Positions 7,220 to 15,203 are shown, numbered from the stretch's first letter. The stretch is DNA of 46,248 bases from Akkermansia sp. (GCA_017546845.1 JAFYRS010000048.1:1-46248); one strand, 5' to 3'. Program-made: numbers and translations. The notes: a model not told the origin generated them from the sequence alone.

Positions 7220-8488
7220 TTAAAGATAAAGATTTGGAATACCTCCTATGCGACCTTGCAAGTAAATCTGGCGCATATTATCATTATCCCCTTCATATTC
7301 TATATATGATGTCAACTCAGACGCGCCATCTTCATAACGATCCACTAACCAGACTTCATCTTGACGCAGGAGCTCCTTGTCCATAAGCATCACATCATGA
7401 GTCGTGAAAATAAGCTGCTGTGACACCCCGGAACGAGCCATATCTAAGTGACGCTCAATCAGCTTGCGAGATAACTTTGTATGCAGACTTCTGTCTAATT
7501 CATCAATGACGAATACTCGTGGAGTTTTCTTCGGATTGTGCAATACAGGTAATAAATTAATGAAGCTATTAGTGCCATCACTTTCCTCACTCAAATCGAA
7601 TGTTTCCACTCGTCCGGAAGCAAGTACATGTTGGGCCACACATTTCAACGATATTAGTTCCCCTTCTTTTTTCTGCAAAACAACGTCCCTGATAGATCGG
7701 ATTTCATTCTCTTCGATAGTTTGCTTGATAAAATTTATCACCTGTTCTTGATTCCCTTCTGCCCTGAGCGGTAATGATTTAACCGACAGATTACTGATAC
7801 CAGTACCCGCATCTCTCAAGTATGGCGAAAATTCACTGGTATGGTAGATAACGGCAGGAACAACCCCTGGTAACCATGCGGGCTTAATTATCAGGACGTC
7901 ATCAAACCAGGCATGAATCTTACTGGCAACAGCAGCAAAATCGACCATAATCCCCTGCAATTTGTGCAATGTAGTCAATAATACATCGCTCTGAGCGGTA
8001 GTTCCAGCAATGTCATTTGCCGTTTTGATTTCCTCCTTACTCTTTCGTTCAAAAAAGGCCTCATCAAACTCCACTGAGCCTTTTTCATTTCTTGAATAGA
8101 CAGGAAGTTCAGATGAGAGACAGTATAAAGACTCCTCCACAACTTGCTGTCCTTGAATACTGAGAGAATAGCGCCATTCCTCATTCCCGGTCGAAATCTC
8201 TATGGTAAAAACTGTTGGTGAATTGCGACTTACATCATCCAACCTGAATGGCATATAATTTTTAACCTTGCCATCGCATACCAGCGCTCGCAATTCATAC
8301 AATGCGCGTACAAAATTGGTCTTACCAGAGGCATTACCACCATAAACTGCAGTCAATGGTAATAATTTAACATCTGAAACCGGCAAAAGCGTATCACATT
8401 CCAAGCCTTCTTCTTCAGAAGCTAACATGGAAAACTCAGCAGCATCACGAAATGATCTGAAATTCTCAAAAGTAAAGTTTATCAGCAT
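7220..8488 (-). CDS. rloA: RloA-like ABC/SMC-type ATPase (AbiLi-like)
   Basis: A 422-residue single-chain ATPase of the AAA_15/21 type. It starts with LINFTFENFRSFRD, the usual beginning of this family, and has Walker A GGNASGKT at residues 50-57. Walker B is FVIDELDRSLH near residue 330, followed by the switch histidine in IFTTHDVMLMD. Such ATPases pair with RloB/AbiLii in restriction-linked and abortive-infection loci. Gene order rloA-rloB with a six-base gap indicates one transcript from the promoter at 8513-8541. Codon use is AT-rich, unlike the flanking tag gene. The pair has no other partner in the cassette, so it is probably a self-contained defence unit. The system assignment rests on family knowledge, not on a search. 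Confidence 0.75.
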   Translation of the reverse strand: MLINFTFENFRSFRDAAEFSMLASEEEGLECDTLLPVSDVKLLPLTAVYGGNASGKTNFVRALYELRALVCDGKVKNYMPFRLDDVSRNSPTVFTIEISTGNEEWRYSLSIQGQQVVEESLYCLSSELPVYSRNEKGSVEFDEAFFERKSKEEIKTANDIAGTTAQSDVLLTTLHKLQGIMVDFAAVASKIHAWFDDVLIIKPAWLPGVVPAVIYHTSEFSPYLRDAGTGISNLSVKSLPLRAEGNQEQVINFIKQTIEENEIRSIRDVVLQKKEGELISLKCVAQHVLASGRVETFDLSEESDGTNSFINLLPVLHNPKKTPRVFVIDELDRSLHTKLSRKLIERHLDMARSGVSQQLIFTTHDVMLMDKELLRQDEVWLVDRYEDGASELTSYIEYEGDNDNMRQIYLQGRIGGIPNLYL

Positions 8489-8512
8489 AAATATGCACCT
8501 GTATCAAAGTTT

Positions 8513-8541
8513 TGTTTAGCATTCATCTCCCCTTTTGTCAA
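8513..8541 (-). promoter_or_regulatory. Promoter of rloA-rloB
   Basis: On the minus strand TTGACA (8541-8536) and TAAACA (8518-8513) are 17 bases apart. Transcription would start near 8505, just before the rloA ATG at 8488. A second TTGACA occurs at 8556-8551, overlapping the tag stop codon. Confidence 0.5.
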
Positions 8542-8551
8542 GGGTATAGTG

Positions 8552-9097
8552 TCAACGAGTACCGCATTCCTCTCCATGGGCGTTGATAATGCCGACGGCC
8601 TGGAGCCAGGAATAGGCGGTGGTAGAGCCGAAGAAACGCATGCCGCGGCAGCGGAGGTCGCGGGAGAGGGAGTCGGAGAGCGGCGAGGTGGTGCGCTGCG
8701 TATAGGGCTCGCGCACCACGTTGTTTCCGGTAAAGCCCCAGGCATAGGCGGCAAAGCTGCCCTGCTCTGCCTGAATCTGCAGGAAGATGCGGGTGTTGGC
8801 GATGGCGGCCTGTATCTTGCCGCGGTGGCGGATGATGCCGGGGTTCTGCAGCAGCGCGGCCACCTCAGCCTCGCCAAAGGCAGCCACGGCCTGCGGATTG
8901 AAACAGGCAAAGGCGGCGCGGAAGGCCTCGCGCTTGTTGAGCACGCATTCCCACGAAAGCCCGGCCACAAACATCTCCAGCAGGAGCATTTCGTAGAGGT
9001 AGGCATCATCCCGCGAGGGACGGCCCCACTCTTCATCGTGATAGCGGATGTAGAGCGGGTTCTTCAGGTTCACCCATTGGCAGCGGCAGACAGGCAT
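8552..9097 (-). CDS. tag: DNA-3-methyladenine glycosylase I
   Basis: A 181-residue Tag protein, which removes 3-methyladenine from DNA in base-excision repair; E. coli Tag is 187 residues. The N-terminus (CRCQWVNLKNPLYIRYHDEEWG) provides the Cys and His, and the C-terminal HGEEC provides the His and Cys, that bind the structural zinc in this family. The central FVAGLSWECVLNKR also matches. The last ~80 codons (8563-8807) are duplicated, with about 8% divergence, at 6369-6613 beyond the RloAB genes. The gene is therefore probably a chimera of resident 5' part and imported 3' part, and appears intact. Confidence 0.92.
   Translation of the reverse strand: MPVCRCQWVNLKNPLYIRYHDEEWGRPSRDDAYLYEMLLLEMFVAGLSWECVLNKREAFRAAFACFNPQAVAAFGEAEVAALLQNPGIIRHRGKIQAAIANTRIFLQIQAEQGSFAAYAWGFTGNNVVREPYTQRTTSPLSDSLSRDLRCRGMRFFGSTTAYSWLQAVGIINAHGEECGTR
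8563..8807. repeat. Direct repeat, right copy (tag 3' end)
   Basis: Partner of 6369-6613. It forms the 3' end of the intact tag gene. The repeat begins at CGCATTCC just inside the tag stop codon and loses similarity after about 8807. Confidence 0.85.
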
Positions 9098-9161
9098 GAT
9101 TGTATAACCATACTTAGCACAAATAGGTTACGCATTCAAGCGAAAAATCGGGAGTGCCAGG

Positions 9162-9198
9162 GCGGAAAAATCGGGAGCGTCACTCCCGTTTTTTCCGC
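9162..9198. other. Hairpin upstream of tag
   Basis: Positions 9162-9177 (GCGGAAAAATCGGGAG) pair with 9183-9198 with one T-T mismatch and a five-base loop. A partial copy of the left arm occurs at 9140-9154. It lies between the GH109 terminator and the tag promoter region, and with its A/T tracts it may act as a second terminator. Confidence 0.5.
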
Positions 9199-9241
9199 TC
9201 AACTCGTAAACCATTGGATGAGAAGCGACAGCAAGCGGAAT

Positions 9242-9284
9242 AAAAAAATCGCCGGGATGCCCGGTTGGAGGGGGCATCCCGGCG
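9242..9284 (-). terminator. Intrinsic terminator of the GH109 gene
   Basis: A 13-bp perfect stem (9250-9262 with 9272-9284, arm CGCCGGGATGCCC) is followed on the minus strand by seven T residues (complement of 9248-9242), about 30 bases past the GH109 stop. Confidence 0.9.
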
Positions 9285-9316
9285 GAGGGATAAAATCAGC
9301 GTTTATCAGCAGAATC

Positions 9317-11023
9317 TTACTTCTGAGCGGCTTCCACAGCCTCGTAAGCCTCGGTGTAGGCTTTCTCGGCAGCAGCCTTGGCGGCGGCGGTAGCCTTCTC
9401 AGCGGTCACGATTTCAGCGTCGAGCTGGGCAGCAGCGGCATCGTATGCAGCCTTGGCAGCGGCGTCGCCAGCAGCGGCAGCATCGTACAATGCCCAGAGG
9501 TTCAGCTTCTTCACAGCGATCTTCTGAGCTTCGGTGTAAGCCTCGGCAGCAGCCTCAGTGGCAGCTTCATCAGCCGGGGAAGCCCAGGCGTGCTTGTAGC
9601 CGTCCACCAGGTTCCAGTAACCGCGGGTGAAGTCGGGGAAAGACACGGAGCAGTTGTTGTTGTCCATGGAGATGGAGCCGAGCTCAGCCAGGCTGCACCA
9701 TTCAGCCAGGTCATACACGTCCATATCCAGGGGAAGACCGTTCTGCAGGCAGTATACCATGCGCACGTCCATGAAGAAGTCCATGCCGCCGTGGCCGCCC
9801 ACCTTCTCGGCCATCTCGCCGTACTTCTTGATGATGGGGTGGCGGTAGGTCTCGCGCAGCTTCTTCATGTTCTCATCGCTCATGAAGGAGTGGGAGTCGA
9901 GGTCTTCGAGGTCGGGAGCCCCTTCAGCACCAGCCATGTGGCTACTCTCCAGCACAAAGCCCTCAACCGGGTACTTGTTGGCAAAACCGCGGGTGCCGGT
10001 CAGCTGGAACAGGCGGTTGTAGGGCTGCGGGTTCATCACGTTGTGCTGAATTTCCACAACCTTGCCATTAGCAGTGCGCATAAGGGTGGTCGTGTGGTCG
10101 CCATTGCGGAATTCCGGGCAGGGCCTGCCGGTCTTCTTCTCCACGAGCTCACGGCCGTGTACGGACTTGGTGTCCATGGCCACGAGGGTGGTGAAGCGGT
10201 CACCACGGTGAATGTTCATCACCTGGGCCACCGGGCCGAGACCGTGGGTGGCGTACACGTCGCCGCGGTTCTCCTTGTTGTACTTGAGACGCCAGGCCAG
10301 CTTCTCGGGGTCGTTCTCGGGGTTGGTCCAGTAGGCATCCCAGAACGGGTCAAGGTTGTGGATATAGGCACCCTTGGCGTAGAGCACTTCACCCAGAATA
10401 CCCTTCTGGGCCATGTTGAGGGCATCGAGCTCGAACCAGTCGTAGCAGCAGTTCTCCAGAATCATGCAGTGCTTGCGGGTCTGCTCAGAAAGGTCGATGA
10501 GCTCCCAGCACTGCTGGAGGTTCATGGCGCTGGGCACTTCGATGGCGGTGTGCTTGCCATTCTTCAGAGCGCACTGTGCCACGGGGAAGTGGTGATCCCA
10601 GTCGGTGGCAACGTACACAAGGTCGATGTCATCGCGCTTGCAAAGTTCCTCATAACCAGTAGCACCGGAGTAGATGTCAGCAGGGGCGAGGCCGGCCACG
10701 CGCAGGTACTTCTGGCACTTCTCGGCACGCTTGGCCTCGTAGTCACACAGGGCAACAATCTCCACACCGGGGATGTGGGTGAAACGGGCAACAGCACCCG
10801 GGCCGCGCATACCAAGGCCCACGAATGCCACACGAACGGTCTTCATCTTGGGGGCAGTAAGGCCCACCACATGCTGCTGACCTTCCGGACGCACCGGGGA
10901 TTCCACCACGAGGGTGCCCTTATCCCAGCGGGTCTTGGTGTCCGGAGACAGCGACTGAGCCTGCAGCCCGCTTGCAGCGAAGAGGGCGAGGAACGCCAGC
11001 GTCAATACACGATTCAGTTTCAT
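9317..11023 (-). CDS. GH109-family alpha-N-acetylgalactosaminidase with alanine-rich C-terminal tail
   Basis: A 568-residue secreted enzyme. The signal peptide MKLNRVLTLAFLALFAASG is followed by a Gfo/Idh/MocA-type NAD-binding fold (VRVAFVGLGMRGPGAV near residue 65). GH109 signatures follow: CCYDWFELDALNMAQKG, GAYIHNLDPFWD and THGLGPVAQVMNIHRGDR. GH109 enzymes remove terminal GalNAc from mucin O-glycans and blood-group A structures by an NAD-dependent mechanism, and are typical of Akkermansia. Family members are usually about 440-480 residues. Here residues ~480-568 form an added Ala/Glu/Lys-rich helical tail (for example YDAAAAGDAAAKAAYDAAAA) that probably makes a coiled coil. The gene is monocistronic, with a strong terminator behind it and a palindrome in front. 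Confidence 0.88.
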   Translation of the reverse strand: MKLNRVLTLAFLALFAASGLQAQSLSPDTKTRWDKGTLVVESPVRPEGQQHVVGLTAPKMKTVRVAFVGLGMRGPGAVARFTHIPGVEIVALCDYEAKRAEKCQKYLRVAGLAPADIYSGATGYEELCKRDDIDLVYVATDWDHHFPVAQCALKNGKHTAIEVPSAMNLQQCWELIDLSEQTRKHCMILENCCYDWFELDALNMAQKGILGEVLYAKGAYIHNLDPFWDAYWTNPENDPEKLAWRLKYNKENRGDVYATHGLGPVAQVMNIHRGDRFTTLVAMDTKSVHGRELVEKKTGRPCPEFRNGDHTTTLMRTANGKVVEIQHNVMNPQPYNRLFQLTGTRGFANKYPVEGFVLESSHMAGAEGAPDLEDLDSHSFMSDENMKKLRETYRHPIIKKYGEMAEKVGGHGGMDFFMDVRMVYCLQNGLPLDMDVYDLAEWCSLAELGSISMDNNNCSVSFPDFTRGYWNLVDGYKHAWASPADEAATEAAAEAYTEAQKIAVKKLNLWALYDAAAAGDAAAKAAYDAAAAQLDAEIVTAEKATAAAKAAAEKAYTEAYEAVEAAQK

Positions 11024-11055
11024 ATATGATATATACGGGATTGTTCTCTTTTTTC

Positions 11056-11081
11056 TGTCAGAAATCTGGATTTATCTGACA
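11056..11081. promoter_or_regulatory. Palindrome upstream of the GH109 gene
   Basis: TGTCAG-AAATC (11056-11066) is complementary to GATTT-CTGACA (up to 11081) with a two-base bulge. It is centred about 45 bases before the GH109 ATG, so it could be an operator or a leader hairpin. No regulator is assigned. Confidence 0.4.
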
Positions 11082-11201
11082 CATCATGTTTATTCCAAAA
11101 GAGAAGTCGGTAATAGTCTAGCCATTATCGGGCGGCAGGTCAAGCGGTTTTTCCAGCATCGCCGGCGCATCCGGCGGAAAACCCGGCAAATAGAGGCAGA
11201 A

Positions 11202-11230
11202 AGCCGGTTCCCCATGACGGGAAACCGGCT
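11202..11230 (-). terminator. Hairpin behind adk
   Basis: AGCCGGTTCCC (from 11202) pairs with GGGAAACCGGCT (to 11230) with one bulged base, about 35 bases past the adk stop. There is no long T tract, so termination may be weak or factor-dependent. Confidence 0.5.
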
Positions 11231-11263
11231 CGGAAAAACAATGTCTTTATGGCAGGGAGCTCC

Positions 11264-11917
11264 TTACTTCTCGCAGTAGGTGCGCACAGCGGCGGCGATG
11301 CGGGCGGAAACAGCCTCGGGTTCGCCTTCCTCGGTCACGTCGATCTGCACCACCTTGCCCTGGGCGCGGTAGTGTTCCACCACAGGCACGGTCAGCGTCT
11401 CGTAGTCCTTGCGGCGCTTGGCGAAAGCCTCGGGGTTGTCATCGGAGCGCACAATCATGGCGCCGCCGCACTTCGGGCAGATTTCCTCACCGTTGCGGGT
11501 GGTTTCGCCGCAGGCGGGGCATGCCTTGCGCTTGAGCATGCGGGCTTCGATGAGCTCGGCAGATACGTTGAGGTACACCACGATATCCACACCCAGGCCC
11601 ATGGCGGTCAGGTTGGCATCGAGGGTCTCGGCCTGGGAAACGGTGCGGGGATAGCCATCGAGCAGGCAGCCGCAATCCTTGTTCTCACCCAGCCACTTGG
11701 CCACGATGCCGTTCACCACTTCATCCGGCACGAACATGGCGGCATCCATGTACTTCTTGGCTTCCAGACCCAGCTCGGAACCAGCGGCAATCTCAGCGCG
11801 CAGCAGAGCGCCGGTGCTCAGGGGCTTCAGACCGTAGGTCTCGGAAAGGAAAGAGGACTGCGTACCCTTGCCGGAGGCAGGGGCGCCCACAAGTACGAAT
11901 CGCTTCAGCGTTTTCAT
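11264..11917 (-). CDS. adk: Adenylate kinase with zinc-binding LID
   Basis: A 217-residue adenylate kinase, which interconverts ATP + AMP and 2 ADP. The P-loop GAPASGKGT is at residues 11-19, the AMP-binding STGALLRAEI follows, and LLDGYPRTVSQAE is the conserved central motif. The LID domain carries two Cys pairs (CPACGE and CPKCGG, near residues 133 and 148), the four-cysteine zinc site found in Gram-positive and some other bacterial enzymes. The later RSDDNPEAFAKR replaces the usual R(K/E)DD segment. It lies alone between hairpins at 11202 and 12007. The leader lacks a Shine-Dalgarno sequence. Confidence 0.95.
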   Translation of the reverse strand: MKTLKRFVLVGAPASGKGTQSSFLSETYGLKPLSTGALLRAEIAAGSELGLEAKKYMDAAMFVPDEVVNGIVAKWLGENKDCGCLLDGYPRTVSQAETLDANLTAMGLGVDIVVYLNVSAELIEARMLKRKACPACGETTRNGEEICPKCGGAMIVRSDDNPEAFAKRRKDYETLTVPVVEHYRAQGKVVQIDVTEEGEPEAVSARIAAAVRTYCEK

Positions 11918-12006
11918 AAGTCTTAATTTTCAGGATATTCAGCAGCTTACGCCGCATAGACGGGGCTATTATGCCAGTTTTGCCGTGAAAAGCAAGCTAA
12001 AATACA

Positions 12007-12041
12007 AGGGCGGCTCCCAGTTTTCCACCAGAAGCCGCCCT
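12007..12041 (-). terminator. Hairpin behind the acyl-ligase gene
   Basis: AGGGCGGCT (12007-12015) pairs perfectly with AGCCGCCCT (12033-12041). On the minus strand it is followed by TTGTATTTT, a weak T tract. It lies 24 bases past the stop of the ligase gene and separates it from adk. Confidence 0.55.
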
Positions 12042-12064
12042 GCTCTGAAGTTATTGCCGCGTCA

Positions 12065-14236
12065 TCAGGACTGGATGCAGAGCGCTTCCTCTGCCAGCAG
12101 CTTACAGCCGCGCAAATCCAGCTTGCCCGTGGGCAGCACCGGGATGGACTCCACCGGCACGAGATATTTGGGAGCCCAGAGGGTGGGGTAGGACATATCG
12201 GCCAGCATGGTGCGGATGGAGGAGAGGATTTCCTTTTCCTCAGAGCTGCGCTGGTGCTGCGGCAGAGAGGAGAGCAGAACCAGAGCCTCGCCCTTCTGCG
12301 GGTCGGTCACGCCGGCAATGGCAATCTGCACAGAATCTTCGGAGCTGAGGTTGAAGCCCATGGAGAGTGCCAGCTCCACCCCTTCATGCGGCACCATTTC
12401 GCCACCAATCTTGGAGAAGCGGGAAAGACGGCCTCCCAGGGTAATGAAGCCATTGAGGTCCATCTGTCCGATATCGCCGGTCTTGAACCAGCCATCGTGG
12501 AAGATTTCGCTGTTCAGTTCGGGGCGGCCGATGTAGCCGCTGAACACATTGGCACCCTTGAACCAGATCATGCCGCGCTCCGTGAGGGGCAGTTCGCGGG
12601 TATCGTCATCCACATCGGTAATGCGGATGGCAATGCCGGGCAGCATGGCACCCACACCAGGGCGGACTGTACCGGGCACAAAGAACTTGGTACCGGGAAT
12701 GGGCGTGGGCGCGGGCATATTGGCCGCCACCACCGGGGAGGTCTCGGTCAGGCCGTACCCCTCCATCGGGTACACCCCGCATTTGTCAATGAATTCCTGC
12801 TCCAGGTCAGGCTGCAGTTTCTCTGCCCCCAGCACGAAGTAGCGTACGCTCTTGTAGGTATCGGGCTCAGCGCGGCGCAGCATGGCGCGGCCGAAGGTGG
12901 GCGTGGCACACACCAGCGTGAGCCGGTATTTCTGAATCAGCTCGTTGAGGGTGCGGGCATCCGTGGGATTCGGGTAGGCGCAAACCATGCAGCCGGAAAG
13001 CATGGGCAGCATCATGTTCACCGTCATGCCGAAGCTGTGGAAAATAGGCAGACTGGCCAGGAAGCGGCAATCCGTCAAATCCAGGCGGCAGGCGCACTGG
13101 GCCACATTGGCCAGCACCATGCGGTGGGTCAGCACCACGCCCTTGGGCTCACCGCTGGAACCGGAGGTAAAGAGAACAACCGCTTCATCATTGCGGCGGC
13201 GGGAATCCGTCTTATACATGGCGCAGATGGCGGCGGCAGGCAGCATCTTGGCCATGAGCACATGCGAAGCCAGTGTCAGCTTGGGCGTCTTCTGGAGCAA
13301 GTCTTCCACCAGAATCAACTGCTCCTCCGGCGGCCAGGGGAACTGTGGCAGCTTCTGCATGAACTTGCGGGCGGTAATGAATGTCTTGAGCCCTGCCTGG
13401 CGCACCGTGCTTTCAAAAGCGGCTGCAGAGGTGGCATAGTTAATCATGACCGGTGCCACACCTGCCAGCAGGCAGCTCAGCGTGGCAATCACGCCACCTG
13501 CCCCGGGCGGCAGAATCACACCGATGCGCTTATCATCACGCTTTGCCAGCATCTTGGCCACAGCCATAGCCACGCCCAGCGCCTTGAACTGCGTGAGCAC
13601 GCTGCCCGTCATGCCATCCACAATCTCCACATTCGGGAAGCGCTTGATGGCATGCACCAGCTGCGTGGTGAGCGAGGTATTCAGAATAGGCTGCGCCGCA
13701 AAAAGCTCTGCGCTCTTCTCCAGCCAGACCGCCATGAGGCGCTCGCCCGTGCGGGGACCGGCCGCCAGCTTGGGCAGAATGCAGAACTCCTGGTGGCAGC
13801 CCGGCTCATCCACCTCGCGGTAAAGCCCGGTAATGGTCTTGCCATAGTGCCCCAGGAACAAAGGAATGGGGGAAATATGCAGGCTGCCGACATGCTTCAG
13901 GAAGGGGGAAGGCACATCGCTGTATGTACCGCGCCACTTGGACACCTGCCCGGGCATGAATACCACGCTGAGCCCGGATTGCATACGGGTGAGAATCTGC
14001 TCGCGCACGGCCAGCGGAGTCGTATTGCGGAAATCAAAATGCTCAATCTCTGCCTTGCAGGCCTTCAGCGCCTTCATCACCTCATCGGCAGGCGCAAATG
14101 CAGGGTCAATCAGGTAACAGACCTTGCCATCCAGCAAGGCATGCAGTGCCTTGACCGCCGCCGCAGAAATGCGGTTGGGCATGTAAAACCCCGGTTTTAC
14201 AATATTTTCTTTTCCGTGTATATTAAGAGAAGCCAT
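12065..14236 (-). CDS. Aas-like acyl-ACP/acyl-CoA synthetase with degenerate N-terminal acyltransferase-like region
   Basis: 723 residues. The C-terminal ~480 residues are an AMP-forming acyl ligase. The AMP-binding P-loop LFTSGSSGEPKGVVLTH is near residue 350, the A5 motif is EGYGLTETSP near 490, the A7 motif is WFKTGDIG near 590, and a C-terminal PTGKLDLRG carries the A10 lysine. The N-terminal ~200 residues lie where Aas proteins carry a PlsC-type 2-acylglycerophosphoethanolamine acyltransferase. The stretch VVFMPGQVSKWRGTY to HISPIPLFLG follows the FPEG...S...G...PVVPV pattern loosely, but I see no HxxxxD catalytic motif, so this half is probably inactive. A role in recycling fatty acids into phospholipid is inferred. 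It follows the Sel1 protein gene by 34 bases and may share its transcript. Confidence 0.75.
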   Translation of the reverse strand: MASLNIHGKENIVKPGFYMPNRISAAAVKALHALLDGKVCYLIDPAFAPADEVMKALKACKAEIEHFDFRNTTPLAVREQILTRMQSGLSVVFMPGQVSKWRGTYSDVPSPFLKHVGSLHISPIPLFLGHYGKTITGLYREVDEPGCHQEFCILPKLAAGPRTGERLMAVWLEKSAELFAAQPILNTSLTTQLVHAIKRFPNVEIVDGMTGSVLTQFKALGVAMAVAKMLAKRDDKRIGVILPPGAGGVIATLSCLLAGVAPVMINYATSAAAFESTVRQAGLKTFITARKFMQKLPQFPWPPEEQLILVEDLLQKTPKLTLASHVLMAKMLPAAAICAMYKTDSRRRNDEAVVLFTSGSSGEPKGVVLTHRMVLANVAQCACRLDLTDCRFLASLPIFHSFGMTVNMMLPMLSGCMVCAYPNPTDARTLNELIQKYRLTLVCATPTFGRAMLRRAEPDTYKSVRYFVLGAEKLQPDLEQEFIDKCGVYPMEGYGLTETSPVVAANMPAPTPIPGTKFFVPGTVRPGVGAMLPGIAIRITDVDDDTRELPLTERGMIWFKGANVFSGYIGRPELNSEIFHDGWFKTGDIGQMDLNGFITLGGRLSRFSKIGGEMVPHEGVELALSMGFNLSSEDSVQIAIAGVTDPQKGEALVLLSSLPQHQRSSEEKEILSSIRTMLADMSYPTLWAPKYLVPVESIPVLPTGKLDLRGCKLLAEEALCIQS

Positions 14237-14270
14237 ATTTTCTTTTGTTGTGTGTGTTTGAGAAAAGGAT

Positions 14271-14828
14271 TCAGCGCTTCAGTTCTTCTGCCGCTGGCGC
14301 ATAACCGGCAGCAGCGGCAGCCTCCAGCAGGCGGCGGCCTTCATCCGGGGAAATCTCCACCCCCAGACCGCGAAGATAGCAGCAGCCCATCGTGTACTGC
14401 GCTTCAGGCAGCCCCTGGTCTGCCGCTGTGCGGCACCAGCGCACAAACTCTGCGCGGTTCACCTGCATCCCCTCCCCCAGCGCATACAGACGCGCCAGGT
14501 TGAACTGCGCCACGGCATCACCAGCTTCCGCATGGGGCAGCAAAGCCTCTGCCTCAGCAGTGAGAGCCGGCAATTCAGGCTCCGGCGCAGGTTCTTCAAC
14601 CGGCACAGGCACAACCTCAGGCTCAACCTCAGGCTCAACCTCAGGCTCGGCAACAGGAGCAACCACAGGCTCAGGTGCAGGCGTTTCTGCAGGGATTGAT
14701 TCTGCGGCGGCAAGCTCTGCCGGGGCAATCTCCGGTGTTACCTCAAACCGTGTCGGTGCATACATCCACACCAGGACAGCTGCAACGGCCACTACCAGTA
14801 TCATCAGAATCAGAAAAAACTTTTTCAT
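14271..14828 (-). CDS. Membrane-anchored Sel1-repeat protein
   Basis: 185 residues. An N-terminal membrane anchor (FFLILMILVVAVAAVLVW) is followed by a long Pro/Glu/Ala-rich linker that includes EPEVEPEVEPEV, encoded by perfect 12-bp tandem repeats. Two Sel1-type helical repeats come next (AQFNLARLYALGEGMQVN and AQYTMGCCYLRGLGVEIS). Sel1 repeats are protein-interaction scaffolds. The linker would hold the repeat domain away from the membrane in the periplasm. It precedes the Aas-like ligase gene by 34 bases. Partner unknown. Confidence 0.75.
   Translation of the reverse strand: MKKFFLILMILVVAVAAVLVWMYAPTRFEVTPEIAPAELAAAESIPAETPAPEPVVAPVAEPEVEPEVEPEVVPVPVEEPAPEPELPALTAEAEALLPHAEAGDAVAQFNLARLYALGEGMQVNRAEFVRWCRTAADQGLPEAQYTMGCCYLRGLGVEISPDEGRRLLEAAAAAGYAPAAEELKR
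14613..14648. repeat. Three perfect 12-bp tandem repeats inside the Sel1 gene
   Basis: AACCTCAGGCTC occurs three times in a row without mismatch and encodes EPEV repeats on the minus strand. Because the unit is a multiple of three, slippage would alter the linker length without a frameshift. Confidence 0.85.
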
Positions 14829-15000
14829 AAGCAGGTAAAGCCCACTCTACCATTCTTTCCCGGAACTGTCAATCATTCCCTGCGGCATTTCAATGCCTAA
14901 GCAAGCAAGAAACATAACAATCAGACACCATTCCCGCCCGGTCTAACGATGCCACACCGCATAAAAAATCACAAAATCACAGCAAAAAGCAAAAAAAGAC

Positions 15001-15029
15001 TTGCAATCTGCCAAAGGTTCATGTAATAT
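15001..15029 (+). promoter_or_regulatory. Promoter of tRNA-Val(CAC)
   Basis: TTGCAA (15001-15006) and TAATAT (15024-15029) are 17 bases apart, ending 30 bases before the tRNA. Upstream DNA from 14829 to here is A-rich and shows no other gene. Confidence 0.6.
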
Positions 15030-15059
15030 TCCGCCGCACCCAACCGGGTAACACAACAT

Positions 15060-15131
15060 GCGAAGTTAGCTCAGTGGTAGAGCACATCCTTCACACGGAT
15101 GGGGTCATAAGTTCGAATCTTATACTTCGTA
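15060..15131 (+). tRNA. tRNA-Val, anticodon CAC
   Basis: A full cloverleaf can be drawn. The acceptor GCGAAGT pairs with ACTTCGT (first pair G-T), and the D arm contains GCTC/GAGC. The anticodon stem CATCC/GGATG has the loop TTCACAC, giving CAC, and the T stem ATAAG/CTTAT has the loop TTCGAAT. CCA is not encoded. A strong terminator follows eight bases later. Confidence 0.9.
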
Positions 15132-15138
15132 TCCTAGG

Positions 15139-15173
15139 AAAACCTTGCAATTACAATGATTGCAAGGTTTTTT
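15139..15173 (+). terminator. Intrinsic terminator of tRNA-Val(CAC)
   Basis: A 13-bp perfect stem (15139-15151 with 15159-15171, arm AAAACCTTGCAAT) ends in a run of T residues to 15173. Confidence 0.9.
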
Positions 15174-15203
15174 CATTTCCTCACACCAACTGCAATAAAA
15201 ACA

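Noticed and set aside
6369..8807. The tag repeats read as ordinary IS terminal or target-site repeats
   Set aside because: They are direct, 245 bp long, coding and 8% diverged, with no transposase between them; target-site duplications are short and identical.
8549..11029. 826-codon plus-strand open frame
   Set aside because: Antisense to tag and GH109, whose translations show clear family motifs; the frame is low-complexity Gly/Val/His sequence.
12254..14503. 749-codon plus-strand open frame
   Set aside because: Antisense to the acyl-ligase gene, with His/Gln/Ala-rich composition and no motifs.
15060..15131. tRNA-Val(CAC) as an integration site
   Set aside because: No second copy of the tRNA 3' end and no integrase or foreign block follows it; the next gene is a core-like transporter.
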